Shown in pieces: positions 51,945 to 61,232 of a stretch of 64,000 nt of DNA. Within the stretch, counting starts at the first letter, position 1. Every line of letters starts with the position of its first letter. The notes beneath the pieces were generated by a model. That model ran no database searches. It saw only the letters and a program-made list of their open reading frames with translations, and had not been told where the DNA came from. The stretch lies in assembly GCA_020402865.1 (NCBI GenBank), contig JADBYT010000033.1:40915-104914 (forward strand), read 5' to 3'. This DNA comes from Bacteroidota bacterium. Lineage in GTDB: Bacteria > Bacteroidota > Bacteroidia > Palsa-965. Position numbers and translations under genes: made by a program.

Positions 51945-53708
51945 TTAGTGGCGGCGGGTGCTGAAACCAAGTGTGATGCCCATGCGCACCGCCGGACCAA
52001 AACGTGTGGCTTTGCGGCTTTCGAGCAGCGAATGCATAATCACATACTCATCGCCCTCATACTGCGGCGTTCCCGTGCTGAACTGTGCGTAATACAAACC
52101 AACGCCGGTAAAAAAATCGAAATACAAAAACTTCCTGGCCGAAAACACGCCGTAGTTCAGATAAGCCGTATAGGCTTTATCCGTAGGACTGAAGCGATAT
52201 TCAGAAGCCACAAACTGCCCGGCCGCATTGTTTACATTGGCCCAAACCGGCAAGAGATTACGGTTTACGATTTCGAAAGTCGGCCCAACATAAAACGGCG
52301 ACGAAGAAGACTGCGCCTTTGAGATAAACCGCAGCGACACATGAGCCCGGTAACCATCCCAGAACAGATTGCCATCTTCATTATCTATACTGCGGAATGC
52401 AAGATCTTCCTGCAGCACAAGATTGCGGTTTATCTTTTTGTACGAAGCTTCAATCTGAAAGCGGTTATTGCCCACTCCCACAGCCAGTCCGTAATCACGA
52501 TAATCGTTGTATCGGGTGATGAGTGTAAGCGGATAAGTGGCCGCATAAATCATGAATCCCCCGCTCCGGCGGCGGTCGTTTTTTTCGCGTCGGCGTTGTT
52601 CTTCTGCGCGGGCTTTATCGCAACTTTTGGCTTGCTCAAGGGCTGTATTCTTGCGGGCGTTATCATCAAACATCTCGAAATAACGCGCCACAGTACGCCA
52701 GCCCTCACAATCTGAGGCAGAAAGAAGTTTTTGATACGCAATGGCCGCATCCAGACCAAGCGATTTATTGCCGCGCCTGTCGGCCAATGCGACTACTTTT
52801 TCAAGTTCGGATTTGGTGTAGGGATAATTGTAACGAAAGGCATTTGTGTAATATTCCTCTGCTTTACCCAAGTCATTTTCCTTTTGAAAAACGGCAGCCG
52901 CTTTCGCATAAATTTCTCCATTACCAATGAGCGAAGGGTTTGCCGCAAACACATCGTTGATGCGGTTGTAAGCAGTAATAATTGTAGGGTAATTATTCTC
53001 TTTGATGGTGCGGCGATAACTGGAATCCAGTTGCGAATATTCCACCGCAAGCTGATAAGCCATTTCGAGCATTTCCTTATCAAGCTGATTGAGTTTTTTC
53101 TTCTCGCCGATCACTTTTGTAATGGCAATATAGCGGTACCAGCTGTAAGATGAATTCCCCTGCGTCATCTGCACCGTTTTACGCGAACAGGCAAGCGATT
53201 TTTCTGAACGGCTTGTATTGGCACACACTTCACCAAAACCGGTATAAAATTCGATATATGTGCCTTGAAAATTATCATATTTGATGGAGTAGTTTTTTCC
53301 GTCATATACATATCTCAACGGAAAAATCGAGGGATTACCAAAGTAGTCGAAATCATTCTCGATATCCGTCATAATTTTATAGGCATCCTCGTTGCGCCCT
53401 TTCATCCCGTACACGAAAGCCTGCTGATAATAGAAATTGGCTCTGAAATAGCGGGCAACACGGCGTTCTTCGCTGCTTTCAGGAAGCACCCGCATGAGCG
53501 AGTCCAAAACGATAACGCCCGCAGCAGTACGTTGCTCTACATAGGCAATCTGATTCTCACTTAACGTTTTCGGCTTAAACGTATCTACCGTATCACGCAT
53601 ACGGTTGTACATTTTTACCGCATACTCAAGGCGTTGTGCGGTGGTGGCCTGTGCCATACAAAAATGGCCTGTAAACAAAAACAGCAGGGAAAACAAAAAG
53701 GATTTCAT
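51945..53708 (-). CDS. Exported TPR-like protein with C-terminal barrel, hypothetical
   Basis: A 587-residue protein: signal peptide (MKSFLFSLLFLFTGHFCMAQ), a helical-repeat region of about 350 residues (FQKENDLGKAEEYYTNAFRY is a clear TPR), a basic stretch (EEQRRREKNDRRRSGG, about 380-395), then about 190 residues of alternating beta strands ending FGPAVRMGITLGFS, like a small outer-membrane barrel. Family not recognised. It precedes folA on the same strand with a 50-bp gap. Confidence 0.7.
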   Translation of the reverse strand: MKSFLFSLLFLFTGHFCMAQATTAQRLEYAVKMYNRMRDTVDTFKPKTLSENQIAYVEQRTAAGVIVLDSLMRVLPESSEERRVARYFRANFYYQQAFVYGMKGRNEDAYKIMTDIENDFDYFGNPSIFPLRYVYDGKNYSIKYDNFQGTYIEFYTGFGEVCANTSRSEKSLACSRKTVQMTQGNSSYSWYRYIAITKVIGEKKKLNQLDKEMLEMAYQLAVEYSQLDSSYRRTIKENNYPTIITAYNRINDVFAANPSLIGNGEIYAKAAAVFQKENDLGKAEEYYTNAFRYNYPYTKSELEKVVALADRRGNKSLGLDAAIAYQKLLSASDCEGWRTVARYFEMFDDNARKNTALEQAKSCDKARAEEQRRREKNDRRRSGGFMIYAATYPLTLITRYNDYRDYGLAVGVGNNRFQIEASYKKINRNLVLQEDLAFRSIDNEDGNLFWDGYRAHVSLRFISKAQSSSSPFYVGPTFEIVNRNLLPVWANVNNAAGQFVASEYRFSPTDKAYTAYLNYGVFSARKFLYFDFFTGVGLYYAQFSTGTPQYEGDEYVIMHSLLESRKATRFGPAVRMGITLGFSTRRH

Positions 53709-53804
53709 ACGATAAATTACCGCTTTTACGACAAGAAAAACAATACGTCAGATGCCGTATTGTGTAGCTGGAAATAGCTGTATCATAAGCCGGTAAATTA
53801 CGGT

Positions 53805-54539
53805 TTACATTTTCTTTTCTTCCACCATTTGCCCGCGCACAAACTCGCGAACGGCAATAAGCTTGCCCTGTTCGTCGTAAATTTTCCAGGTGCCTTCTTT
53901 CATTACATCACTCACTTCGGCGTTATACTGCATGGGGCCTTCTTCTTCTACTTTTCCGTTTTCGAAATACGACACATAGGTGTAGCGGAGTTTCTTTTTA
54001 TCGGTGAGTTCAAGCAGGCTTTGCGGACGGTCTTTGCCGTAATAGAATTTGCGGATTACCGGATATTCATTCTTTTTTGCATTTTCCTCAATAAACTCCG
54101 GGCTTCCGTCTTCAAAGTATTCGTAGGTGGTTTCAGGTTCACCCTGATAATAGATAATATCGGAGCGGATCTGACCATTTTCGTAGTAAATGGTCATCTG
54201 GCAGTGATTATTGTCGGTATGACGGAAATGGCGTTCGAGTTTGCCGCTTTCGAAGTAGTTTTTGTAAATGCGCAGCTGTCCTTCCATGTAAAAGCCTTCG
54301 TGCAGGAGCTGGCCGTTGGTATAAAAATCCTGCCACCAGTTTGTGGCCGCATAGCCGGATAAGCCGTTGCGTACAGAATCGCCGCCGAGCGCCGCATTGA
54401 GTTTTTCGTAAATGGCTATGCCCAGTGTGGAATCATAGACCTGTGCCTGGGTGTAATACAGTTTGGTATTTTTTTGTTTACCGAGCTGGGCAAACAAATG
54501 CAGTGGCAAAAGTAAAACGGCAATTAACAGTGGGCGCAT
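53805..54539 (-). CDS. Exported YwqK/MORN-variant repeat protein
   Basis: A 244-residue protein with signal peptide (MRPLLIAVLLLPLHLFAQ). MORN-variant repeats follow: FYTNGQLLHEGFYMEG, YFESGKLERHFRH, YYENGQIRSDIIYYQG, YFEDGSPEF and YFENGKVEEEG. It is a distant cousin of the gene at 21454. Function unknown. Confidence 0.8.
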   Translation of the reverse strand: MRPLLIAVLLLPLHLFAQLGKQKNTKLYYTQAQVYDSTLGIAIYEKLNAALGGDSVRNGLSGYAATNWWQDFYTNGQLLHEGFYMEGQLRIYKNYFESGKLERHFRHTDNNHCQMTIYYENGQIRSDIIYYQGEPETTYEYFEDGSPEFIEENAKKNEYPVIRKFYYGKDRPQSLLELTDKKKLRYTYVSYFENGKVEEEGPMQYNAEVSDVMKEGTWKIYDEQGKLIAVREFVRGQMVEEKKM

Positions 54540-54566
54540 GAACTATTCCGGTTTGGGCTTTTGTAC

Positions 54567-54610
54567 GAAAAGCCACAGCCGGAGGTTGCTCCGGCTGTGG
54601 CTGTCTTTTC
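54567..54610 (-). terminator. Terminator of trxB
   Basis: AGCCACAGCCGGAG-gttg-CTCCGGCTGTGGCT, 28 nt beyond the trxB stop on the minus strand. Only a short T-run follows. Confidence 0.85.
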
Positions 54611-54629
54611 AATAAAAATGAACAGCTTC

Positions 54630-55583
54630 TTAGTGAATGCCTTTAGCAGTAAGGTAACGCTCGGCATCGAGTGCGCCCATGCAGCCGCTGCCGGCAGCCG
54701 TAACGGCCTGACGGTAGGTTTTATCCTGCGCATCGCCCACGGCAAACACCCCTTCAATATTGGTTTTGCTGGTGCCGGGAGTGGTAACAATGTAGCCCTG
54801 ATCATCCATATCCAGCCAGCCTTTAAACACATCGGTATTGGGCTTGTGCCCGATTGCCACGAAGAAACCGTAAATATCAATTTTGCGCTCCTCGCCTGTC
54901 TGGCTATTGAGAATAATGGCGCCATTTACCCCGCTGTCATCACCGAGAATTTCTTTGGTTTCTGAATGCCAGAGAATTTCAATGTTGGGGGTATTTTCTA
55001 CACGGTGCTGCATGGCTTTTGAGGCACGCATTTCGCCACGGCGCACAATCATATATACTTTCCGGCAAAGTTTGGAGAGGTAATGAGCTTCCTCACAGGC
55101 AGTATCGCCGGCGCCCACAATGGCTACGTCTTTACCACGGTAAAAGAATCCATCGCACACGGCACAGGCCGAAACGCCGCCAATGCTGCGGAATTTCTGC
55201 TCCGACTCAATGCCCAGCCACTTGGCCGAAGCACCGGTAGCCACAATCACCGTATCGGCATGAATTTCGGTTTTGCCGTCATCCACCCACACTTTATGCA
55301 CCGGACCGCTGAAATCAACTTTTGATACCCAGCCGTAGCGGATATCGGTATTGAATCGCTCAGCCTGTGCTTTGAACAGCTCCATCATTTCAGGCCCCTG
55401 AATGCCTTTGGGGTACCCGGGATAATTTTCAACTTCGGTGGTAATAGTAAGTTGTCCGCCAGGCTCCGGGCCCATGTACATTACAGGTTTCATATCGGCA
55501 CGGGCGCTGTAAATTGCTGCCGTGTAACCGGCGGGGCCTGAACCGATAATCAGGCAGCGGTGGTGTTCGGGAGTATTGCTCAT
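54630..55583 (-). CDS. trxB: Thioredoxin reductase
   Basis: A 317-residue flavoenzyme that reduces thioredoxin with NADPH. FAD-binding IIGSGPAGYTAAIYSARA (12-29), redox-active C140-A-V-C143 (SACAVCDGFF), NADPH-binding VAIVGAGDTACEEA and the C-terminal FAVGDAQDKTYRQAVTAAGSGCMG are all canonical. A -7 box TACCTTTG (55619-55626) lies upstream. Confidence 0.97.
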   Translation of the reverse strand: MSNTPEHHRCLIIGSGPAGYTAAIYSARADMKPVMYMGPEPGGQLTITTEVENYPGYPKGIQGPEMMELFKAQAERFNTDIRYGWVSKVDFSGPVHKVWVDDGKTEIHADTVIVATGASAKWLGIESEQKFRSIGGVSACAVCDGFFYRGKDVAIVGAGDTACEEAHYLSKLCRKVYMIVRRGEMRASKAMQHRVENTPNIEILWHSETKEILGDDSGVNGAIILNSQTGEERKIDIYGFFVAIGHKPNTDVFKGWLDMDDQGYIVTTPGTSKTNIEGVFAVGDAQDKTYRQAVTAAGSGCMGALDAERYLTAKGIH

Positions 55584-55618
55584 AAAGTGTGGTAATGTTC
55601 GTTTTGTGTTGTGCGGGG

Positions 55619-55626
55619 CAAAGGTA
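55619..55626 (-). promoter_or_regulatory. -7 promoter element of trxB
   Basis: TACCTTTG on the minus strand matches TAnnTTTG, 35 nt before the trxB start. Confidence 0.55.
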
Positions 55627-55690
55627 CAAACAAGTATTTAACTGTATGTGACACCTGTCACCTTTGCCCCGCTCCACAAAAGTATTTACC

Positions 55691-57340
55691 CTACTCCACA
55701 ATAAGTTTTTCAACCTCCGCGCTGCCATTGGCATGTACTTTACGCAAAATGTACACGCCCGGCTCCGCATCTTCAAGTGAAAGCTGCGATGTACCCGTGA
55801 ACTGACGGCTCAGAAGGAGCTGCCCGTTTATGGCATACAACTCTACAGTTACCGGTTCGCTGCCGGCCTGAATGGTTACAAAGTCGTGGGCCGGATTGGG
55901 GTAAGCAATACCGGAAACCGGCACTTCCGTTTCATCACCGGTTTGCGGAGCTGCCAAACGCAGCGGGTTGCCCAAACAGTTGTATGCGGAAGCAGATACA
56001 CTTGTGGCCTGCACCGGATAATTGCTTTCCACACCTGATACAATCTGCGAAATGGAAAGCTGCGCCGTAGTCATGTTTACACTGGTTGCGGTGAGACTGA
56101 ATGCAGTAGCACAACCAGGCTGGGCAGCGCCCGAACGTTTCACCACACGTTGCACCCAACGTCCATTCGGAGTGAGATAGGCTGCTGAATAGGTGGGATA
56201 ACCCGTTCCGCACGATTCGATAAGCGAAGAAGTAACTTCGTGCGCAGCATTATAGCTGGTTGCACCAAGTAAACCACCACTGTAATCAAGTTCCATGAGC
56301 ATGGCCACCGCATTCCCGATTGTAGAAGCAGGAGATCTGTTTACAAGAATGCAAAGGCGTGATGAACTCAAATTGATGATGCTTGATACGTGATAATCAT
56401 ATTGTGTGCTGGCAGCATAGGTATAGCTCCAGATTGGTGTTACCGAAGCGTATGAATCATCTACACCAAATGCAAGCACAGCCATTGGAAACGATCCCCG
56501 CGCTACCGTAAACGCAAGCTGGGGAATGCCATTTTTCTTATACTCGGTCATGCGCACCGCCCCTAATGAGGCCGGTGTGGAAATATTATAACGTGCTCCC
56601 GGACAATACGAAAAAAGCAATCCGTCTATTGTGGAAATATTTACATAAAACACATTCCCGGTATTCTCGTAACCGGTCATACTGAATATGCGGTCGCCCA
56701 TGTAATGACGAACAATAGCATCGGTAACAATTACCTTTACGGCAACCGGGTATTCAAATTTCCACACCACAGTTCCGTTTTCAGATATACGCACAGCCAC
56801 CAGTGCGGCGCTGCCGTTTAACGCATTGGCATAGCCCGAAATAATGTAGCCATTGTTCGACGGTGAATTATTGAAAGAGGCAACCACCACACCTTCTACC
56901 ATTGCGTAAGGGAAAGTAATTTCTTTCGACCAGATTACTGATCCCGAACTGTTTACTTTCATTACCAGCATCTGGTAGTTGGAACTTCGTCCGCAAATAA
57001 TAAACTCATTTGCATTTACAATGCTTTGGCATACACTATTGCCGTATTCGTCTTCACCTGCCTGCCCGAACCGCCACGACGCATGGTGAAGTCCGCTTGG
57101 CTTTATTTGTGTGAGCAATACATCGGCCGACATATTCGGATCAAACCCAGTTCCGGTGCTAGTCATGGCGCAGGCCGCATTATGCGAAACCAGCGAACGG
57201 GCCTGTCCTGTACTCCACATATTCCCTGCCGATTCGGGGTAGAAATTATTATACGTTTGTGCGTTGCCAATGAAAGAAAGCAGCATGGATGCCGCCATCA
57301 GCAGCCCGGCCGCTTTTGCGGGTGTAAAATGTAGTTTCAT
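55691..57340 (-). CDS. T9SS type A sorting domain protein, secreted
   Basis: A 549-residue exported protein. Signal peptide to about residue 28. The body shows repeated beta-propeller-like units (FIICGRSSNYQMLVMKVNSSGSVIWSKEI, GYIISGYANALNGSAALVAVRISENGTVVWKFEY). The C-terminal ~75 residues are a type A sorting domain (AYPNPAHDFVTIQ, VELYAINGQLLL, PGVYILRKV), so it is exported by the type IX system and anchored or released. Function unknown. A notable inverted repeat lies directly before the start. Confidence 0.88.
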   Translation of the reverse strand: MKLHFTPAKAAGLLMAASMLLSFIGNAQTYNNFYPESAGNMWSTGQARSLVSHNAACAMTSTGTGFDPNMSADVLLTQIKPSGLHHASWRFGQAGEDEYGNSVCQSIVNANEFIICGRSSNYQMLVMKVNSSGSVIWSKEITFPYAMVEGVVVASFNNSPSNNGYIISGYANALNGSAALVAVRISENGTVVWKFEYPVAVKVIVTDAIVRHYMGDRIFSMTGYENTGNVFYVNISTIDGLLFSYCPGARYNISTPASLGAVRMTEYKKNGIPQLAFTVARGSFPMAVLAFGVDDSYASVTPIWSYTYAASTQYDYHVSSIINLSSSRLCILVNRSPASTIGNAVAMLMELDYSGGLLGATSYNAAHEVTSSLIESCGTGYPTYSAAYLTPNGRWVQRVVKRSGAAQPGCATAFSLTATSVNMTTAQLSISQIVSGVESNYPVQATSVSASAYNCLGNPLRLAAPQTGDETEVPVSGIAYPNPAHDFVTIQAGSEPVTVELYAINGQLLLSRQFTGTSQLSLEDAEPGVYILRKVHANGSAEVEKLIVE

Positions 57341-57350
57341 GGGTTTAAAT

Positions 57351-57390
57351 TTTAGTAAACGTGTTGTGCATGAGCTGCACGTTTACTAAA
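57351..57390. promoter_or_regulatory. 13-bp inverted repeat immediately upstream of the T9SS cargo gene
   Basis: TTTAGTAAACGTG (57351-57363) and CACGTTTACTAAA (57378-57390) are perfect complements, 14 nt apart. The spacer side contains a competing GTGCA-tgagc-TGCAC hairpin (57366-57380). The repeat ends 10 nt before the ATG at 57340 and overlaps a TATATTTA -7-like element, so it is either an operator or a leader RNA switch. Confidence 0.6.
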
Positions 57391-57486
57391 TATAATTCAC
57401 CCGAAAAGCTATTGCATGAAGAATGGATATCCGGCTATGCTCAGCGGATATTCGAAGCCAATAAATGTAAATTCGTAGAATGAAAA

Positions 57487-58356
57487 TTACGGCCTCAGCA
57501 CCAGCGTATCAAGCGTAGGCGAATAGCCGCAGAATATACCCAGCCCTCCCTGCACATTGGTTTCTACCACCCCCGGCGCGGCAAACGGATTACCCTGGTT
57601 GCTTACAATACTTTCGTAAGAGCGGAAAAACTCCACTTCTGCCGGACCAATGGAGCAAAACCTGACCACTACCGTATCGCCCAGCCTGAAGCGACCGCGC
57701 TCAGGGCCATCATCATCAGGCGCAGTGCTGCCGGGCTCCATGCCCCGGGTGTAGCCAAAATCAAAATCCTGCCCGTCGATAAACTTATCAAAAAATGCCG
57801 AGCCAAATGGCGGCAGGAAACGATCGTCGCGCCCCACCCGTTTGGCAAACCAGCGGTAGCCATTTCCCAAACCGGCAGGTTCATTGAGGTTGGCCCAGAC
57901 AAAGCCCAGACTGTCGCTGCCGCCATCGAGTTCAAACCACAAACTATCCAGCGCAACGGGCTGGGGAATAGTAGTAACTGCGGTTACGGTTTGTCCGTTG
58001 GCCACCACCGTAAGTGTATAGGTTCGGCCCACCTGCCCCTGAATAACCGAGCCGCGATACACAAACGGAATGGGCATGGTAAAATCAATCGTCGGCCGGA
58101 GTGTATCGGTCTGTGTGCCATCTGTCAGTGTAACGGTGGCATTTGAAATGAGGTAACCGGCCAGTGAAGCAGAGTCAACCGGATCAAAATAACCGGCGCT
58201 GTTGGTGAGAGTTACCTGCGCAAATTCGCCGGTAAAGATGCCGCCATCCACCACAATTTTCGATTGCACTTCGGGCAGGTCGATGGTAATCTCTTTGGTA
58301 CAGCCGGCAAACAGAGCGGCTGTAAAAACGAGCGGGAGGAAAATACGTGTATTCAT
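57487..58356 (-). CDS. DUF4249 lipoprotein
   Basis: A 289-residue lipoprotein (lipobox LFAGC, Cys19) of the DUF4249 family: EITIDLPEVQSKIVVDGGIFTGEFAQVTLTNS is its signature. It is encoded 5 nt downstream of a TonB-dependent receptor, the standard arrangement of DUF4249 with its receptor partner, and probably forms part of an uptake complex whose substrate is unknown. Confidence 0.88.
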   Translation of the reverse strand: MNTRIFLPLVFTAALFAGCTKEITIDLPEVQSKIVVDGGIFTGEFAQVTLTNSAGYFDPVDSASLAGYLISNATVTLTDGTQTDTLRPTIDFTMPIPFVYRGSVIQGQVGRTYTLTVVANGQTVTAVTTIPQPVALDSLWFELDGGSDSLGFVWANLNEPAGLGNGYRWFAKRVGRDDRFLPPFGSAFFDKFIDGQDFDFGYTRGMEPGSTAPDDDGPERGRFRLGDTVVVRFCSIGPAEVEFFRSYESIVSNQGNPFAAPGVVETNVQGGLGIFCGYSPTLDTLVLRP

Positions 58357-58361
58357 CGCGC

Positions 58362-60740
58362 TTAGAAGTTAAAGTTCCATGTAATGGAGGGAAGAATGGG
58401 AAAGAGCGAAACCTGTTTGGCCGAAATATCAAGATTGCCTTCCTGAATGCTTCCTTCATTATCGAAATAGATGAAGAACGGATTCATGCGGTTATAGACA
58501 TTATACACCGCAAAATTCCAGTTGCTTTGGTAAGGCAGTTTGCCAAACAATGTTTTCTTGCGGCAGGTGTATGTTACCGACACATCGGCCCGGTGATAGG
58601 GAGCCATGCGGAAGCTGTTTCGCGGGCCGTATTCATCTACAATAATACCTTCGATGAGGTAACGCGCCACAGGCAGCGTAATGGCATTGCCTGTGCCATA
58701 CACAAACACGCCGCCAAAGCTGAGACGTTCGTTAAGATCATATACCAGCACTACCGAAAGATCATGACGGCGGTCGTACCGTGCCGGGAAACGCTCGGCG
58801 CTGATGTCGGGGAAATAGCGCCAGGTCCACGAAAGCGTGTAACCAATCCAGCCATTAAGTTTGCCCACGCGTTTTTTGAAGAAAAATTCAGCGCCGTAAG
58901 CTTCGCCGGTACCGAATACGAAGTTGTTATCGGTATTGTTATTTACGTTGTCTTCGGGCAAAGCAGACGGAGCAAACTCAATCTGGTTGTACATCTGTTT
59001 GTAATACACTTCCACCGAAGCTTCGAACATGTTTTTATAGAAGTTGCGGAAGTATCCGGCGGCATACTGGTAGCCGAGCTGCGGTTTCACCACATCAGAG
59101 CAGGGCACCCAGATATCGGTGGGAAGCGAAATGGGCGAAAGCGTGGCAAGATGCACGTACTGATAATTCTGCGTGAAGGATGCCTTGATGGATGATTTTT
59201 CGTTAATCAGAAAGCGCAGCGAAGCACGGGGTTCCAGTCCGCCGTAATCGGCCACTTTTTTGCCGCGTCCGTAAGTAACGGTATCCACAATGGTTTGCGT
59301 TACATCCTGCACAAACCTGTCGAACGGCCCCACCTGCACAAAATACGAGTAACGCAGCCCGATGCTTACAAGCAGGCGGTCGGTAATGTTCCAGTCGTCG
59401 TTGATGTAAATGGCCGCTTCGTGCGCAAACTGCTGCTTGAGTCCGCCGAGGTCAAATTCAATATCATCCTGCCGTGCAGACGCGTTGTTGGGTGTAAATG
59501 TGTGCCAGGTGTAGTTTGCACCGAAACGCACATAATGTTTGGTATTGGGCACCCAGCTGAAATCGAGCTTCTGGTTAATATCGCGGATGCCCGAAAAGAG
59601 TTTAAAGGCAAACCCGTCCTGCCCGGCCTCAAACGAAAACTTGTAATCGCTGAACACCGAAGTAGCATTCATAAACAGCCGTGGCCCGAAAAGGTGATTC
59701 CAGCGCAGTGAACCGGTGGCATTCCCCCAGGGAATATTCACCGAGAAATCATCTTCCGCATTGGAAAAGGTAAACACATCGCGTCCGAAATAGCCACTCA
59801 GAAACACCCGGTTTTTGCTGTTTATGTTCCAGTTTACCTTCGTATTCAGGTCGTAGAAATAATAGCCCGAGCCTTTAAACGGCGAATCATCTTTAATGAA
59901 TGGTTCAGCCAGCACATCAATATAAGTTCGCCGGCCCGAGATGATGAAAGATGCAGTGTCTTTCTTAATCGGCCCCTGCACGGTCAGACGCGAGGCAATT
60001 ACACCAATGCCGCCGTCCACATCAAACCGCTGGCTGTTTCCGTCTTTCATGGAAATATCGAGCACACTGGCCAAACGGCTGCCGTATTGCGCGGGCATAC
60101 CGCCTTTAATCAGGTTGAGATCTTTTACCGCATCGCCGTTAAACACCGAGAAAAAGCCAAACAGGTGCCCGGCATTATATACCGTAGCCTCGTCGAGCAG
60201 GATGAGGTTCTGGTCGGGCCCGCCACCGCGCACGTAAAAGCCGGAATTTCCTTCGCCCGCACCTTTTACACCGGGCGTAAGCTGGATGGTTTTCAGAATA
60301 TCCACTTCACCCATAAAAGCCGGGATCTGCTTTACCTGCTTCATATCCAGCTTTACCGCACTCATTTGTCCGTCCTGCACATTGGCATCGGCTTTCTGGT
60401 CGGTAATCACCACCTCTTTCATGTCGGTGGTCTTTGACTTGAGCTTTACATCGAGTGTGGTATTCTGTGTAAGGCGCAGGGTTTGCGTGTATGTTTCAAG
60501 CCCGAGATACTGCACCTGAAGCGTATAAGTCCCCGTATCAACGGTAATGCTGTAAAAGCCGTAAGTATTGGTAGTTGTGCCGGCCAGCGGGTTGCGCAGG
60601 GTAACAGTGGCACCAATAATAGCCTCGCCTGTAGCGTTTTCCTTTACGTAGCCGCTTAGCGTACACCGCGGACGCGCATTTTGGGCCGAAAGTGAAAAAC
60701 CGGCCGCACAAAGGCATAGAAACAGAAAAAATCTAACCAT
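58362..60740 (-). CDS. TonB-dependent receptor with DUF4249 partner
   Basis: A 792-residue outer-membrane receptor. Signal peptide to about residue 19, carboxypeptidase-regulatory-like domain (about 25-110), plug domain (about 115-230 with VDILKTIQLTPGVKGAGEGNSGFYVRGG), then a barrel whose last strand ends SITWNFNF. Paired with the DUF4249 lipoprotein gene 5 nt downstream, so substrate uptake is likely a joint task. A -7 box TAGCTTTG (60770-60777) lies 29 nt upstream of the start. Confidence 0.93.
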   Translation of the reverse strand: MVRFFLFLCLCAAGFSLSAQNARPRCTLSGYVKENATGEAIIGATVTLRNPLAGTTTNTYGFYSITVDTGTYTLQVQYLGLETYTQTLRLTQNTTLDVKLKSKTTDMKEVVITDQKADANVQDGQMSAVKLDMKQVKQIPAFMGEVDILKTIQLTPGVKGAGEGNSGFYVRGGGPDQNLILLDEATVYNAGHLFGFFSVFNGDAVKDLNLIKGGMPAQYGSRLASVLDISMKDGNSQRFDVDGGIGVIASRLTVQGPIKKDTASFIISGRRTYIDVLAEPFIKDDSPFKGSGYYFYDLNTKVNWNINSKNRVFLSGYFGRDVFTFSNAEDDFSVNIPWGNATGSLRWNHLFGPRLFMNATSVFSDYKFSFEAGQDGFAFKLFSGIRDINQKLDFSWVPNTKHYVRFGANYTWHTFTPNNASARQDDIEFDLGGLKQQFAHEAAIYINDDWNITDRLLVSIGLRYSYFVQVGPFDRFVQDVTQTIVDTVTYGRGKKVADYGGLEPRASLRFLINEKSSIKASFTQNYQYVHLATLSPISLPTDIWVPCSDVVKPQLGYQYAAGYFRNFYKNMFEASVEVYYKQMYNQIEFAPSALPEDNVNNNTDNNFVFGTGEAYGAEFFFKKRVGKLNGWIGYTLSWTWRYFPDISAERFPARYDRRHDLSVVLVYDLNERLSFGGVFVYGTGNAITLPVARYLIEGIIVDEYGPRNSFRMAPYHRADVSVTYTCRKKTLFGKLPYQSNWNFAVYNVYNRMNPFFIYFDNEGSIQEGNLDISAKQVSLFPILPSITWNFNF

Positions 60741-60769
60741 AACCCCTTTTTAGGCATTTTTTTGCGCTG

Positions 60770-60777
60770 CAAAGCTA
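60770..60777 (-). promoter_or_regulatory. -7 promoter element of the receptor/DUF4249 unit
   Basis: TAGCTTTG on the minus strand matches TAnnTTTG. Confidence 0.5.
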
Positions 60778-60838
60778 CTGAAAGCCAATGTGCTGTTCTC
60801 TTTTTACACATTTTTATAGTAGTGAAAATGTGTTAAAG

Positions 60839-60868
60839 TTGTGTGAAAAGAGAAAGTTCTTACATTTG
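60839..60868 (+). promoter_or_regulatory. Promoter of tRNA-Pro
   Basis: TTG (60839-60841), 19 nt spacer, TACATTTG (60861-60868): both the -33 and -7 elements match the Bacteroidota consensus, 57 nt before the tRNA. Confidence 0.75.
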
Positions 60869-60925
60869 CACTCCCGCTAAGACGTTGGAAACGGTAAAAT
60901 GTTTACAGGCTGGCGGAATTAAAAT

Positions 60926-60998
60926 CGGGGTGTAGCGCAGTTGGTAGCGTACCAGCATGGGGTGCTGGGGGTCGTGAGTTCGAGTCTCGCCACCCCGA
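60926..60998 (+). tRNA. tRNA-Pro (anticodon GGG)
   Basis: A complete 73-nt cloverleaf. Acceptor stem CGGGGTG pairs with CACCCCG, D-arm GCGC-AGTTGGTA-GCGT, anticodon stem CCAGC / GCTGG with loop ATGGGGT (anticodon GGG), T-arm GTGAG-TTCGAGT-CTCGC. Discriminator base A; CCA is not encoded. A terminator follows at 61004. Confidence 0.96.
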
Positions 60999-61003
60999 CT
61001 TTT

Positions 61004-61034
61004 AGAAAGGCCTTTACGGGCCTTTCTTTTTTTT
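61004..61034 (+). terminator. Terminator of tRNA-Pro
   Basis: AGAAAGGCC-tttacg-GGCCTTTCT followed by T7. Confidence 0.93.
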
Positions 61035-61107
61035 GTCCAGCCCCGGTTTAGGGTATCTGCTTTCTTTCTTTTGGTAAGAACCTCTTAGCTTTTTTGTTTT
61101 GCTTTGA

Positions 61108-61230
61108 TTTTGAAGTTTTTTTACCCTATTAATAAAACTTCAGCAGCTGATCCCTGAAGAGGATCAGCTGCAAAAGCAAACGAAGAGCGGGTTAAAAAAC
61201 AGAAGCTTAAAAAAGAAGAACCCTGACAGT
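61108..61230 (+). pseudogene. Possible gene remnant with a hairpin and a basic C-terminal tail
   Basis: An open frame from a TGA at 61105-61107 to a TAG at 61231-61233 would encode about 41 residues ending in a K/R-rich tail (KQTKSGLKNRSLKKKNPDSY). It contains a perfect hairpin, GCAGCTGATCC-ctgaaga-GGATCAGCTGC. The 12-mer AACGAAGAGCGG (61179-61190) recurs in opposite orientation at 63902-63913 next to another hairpin, and the readings in both places share a TKSGxKxR motif. No start codon in good context; probably a remnant or a mobile-element end rather than an active gene. Confidence 0.4.
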
Positions 61231-61232
61231 TA

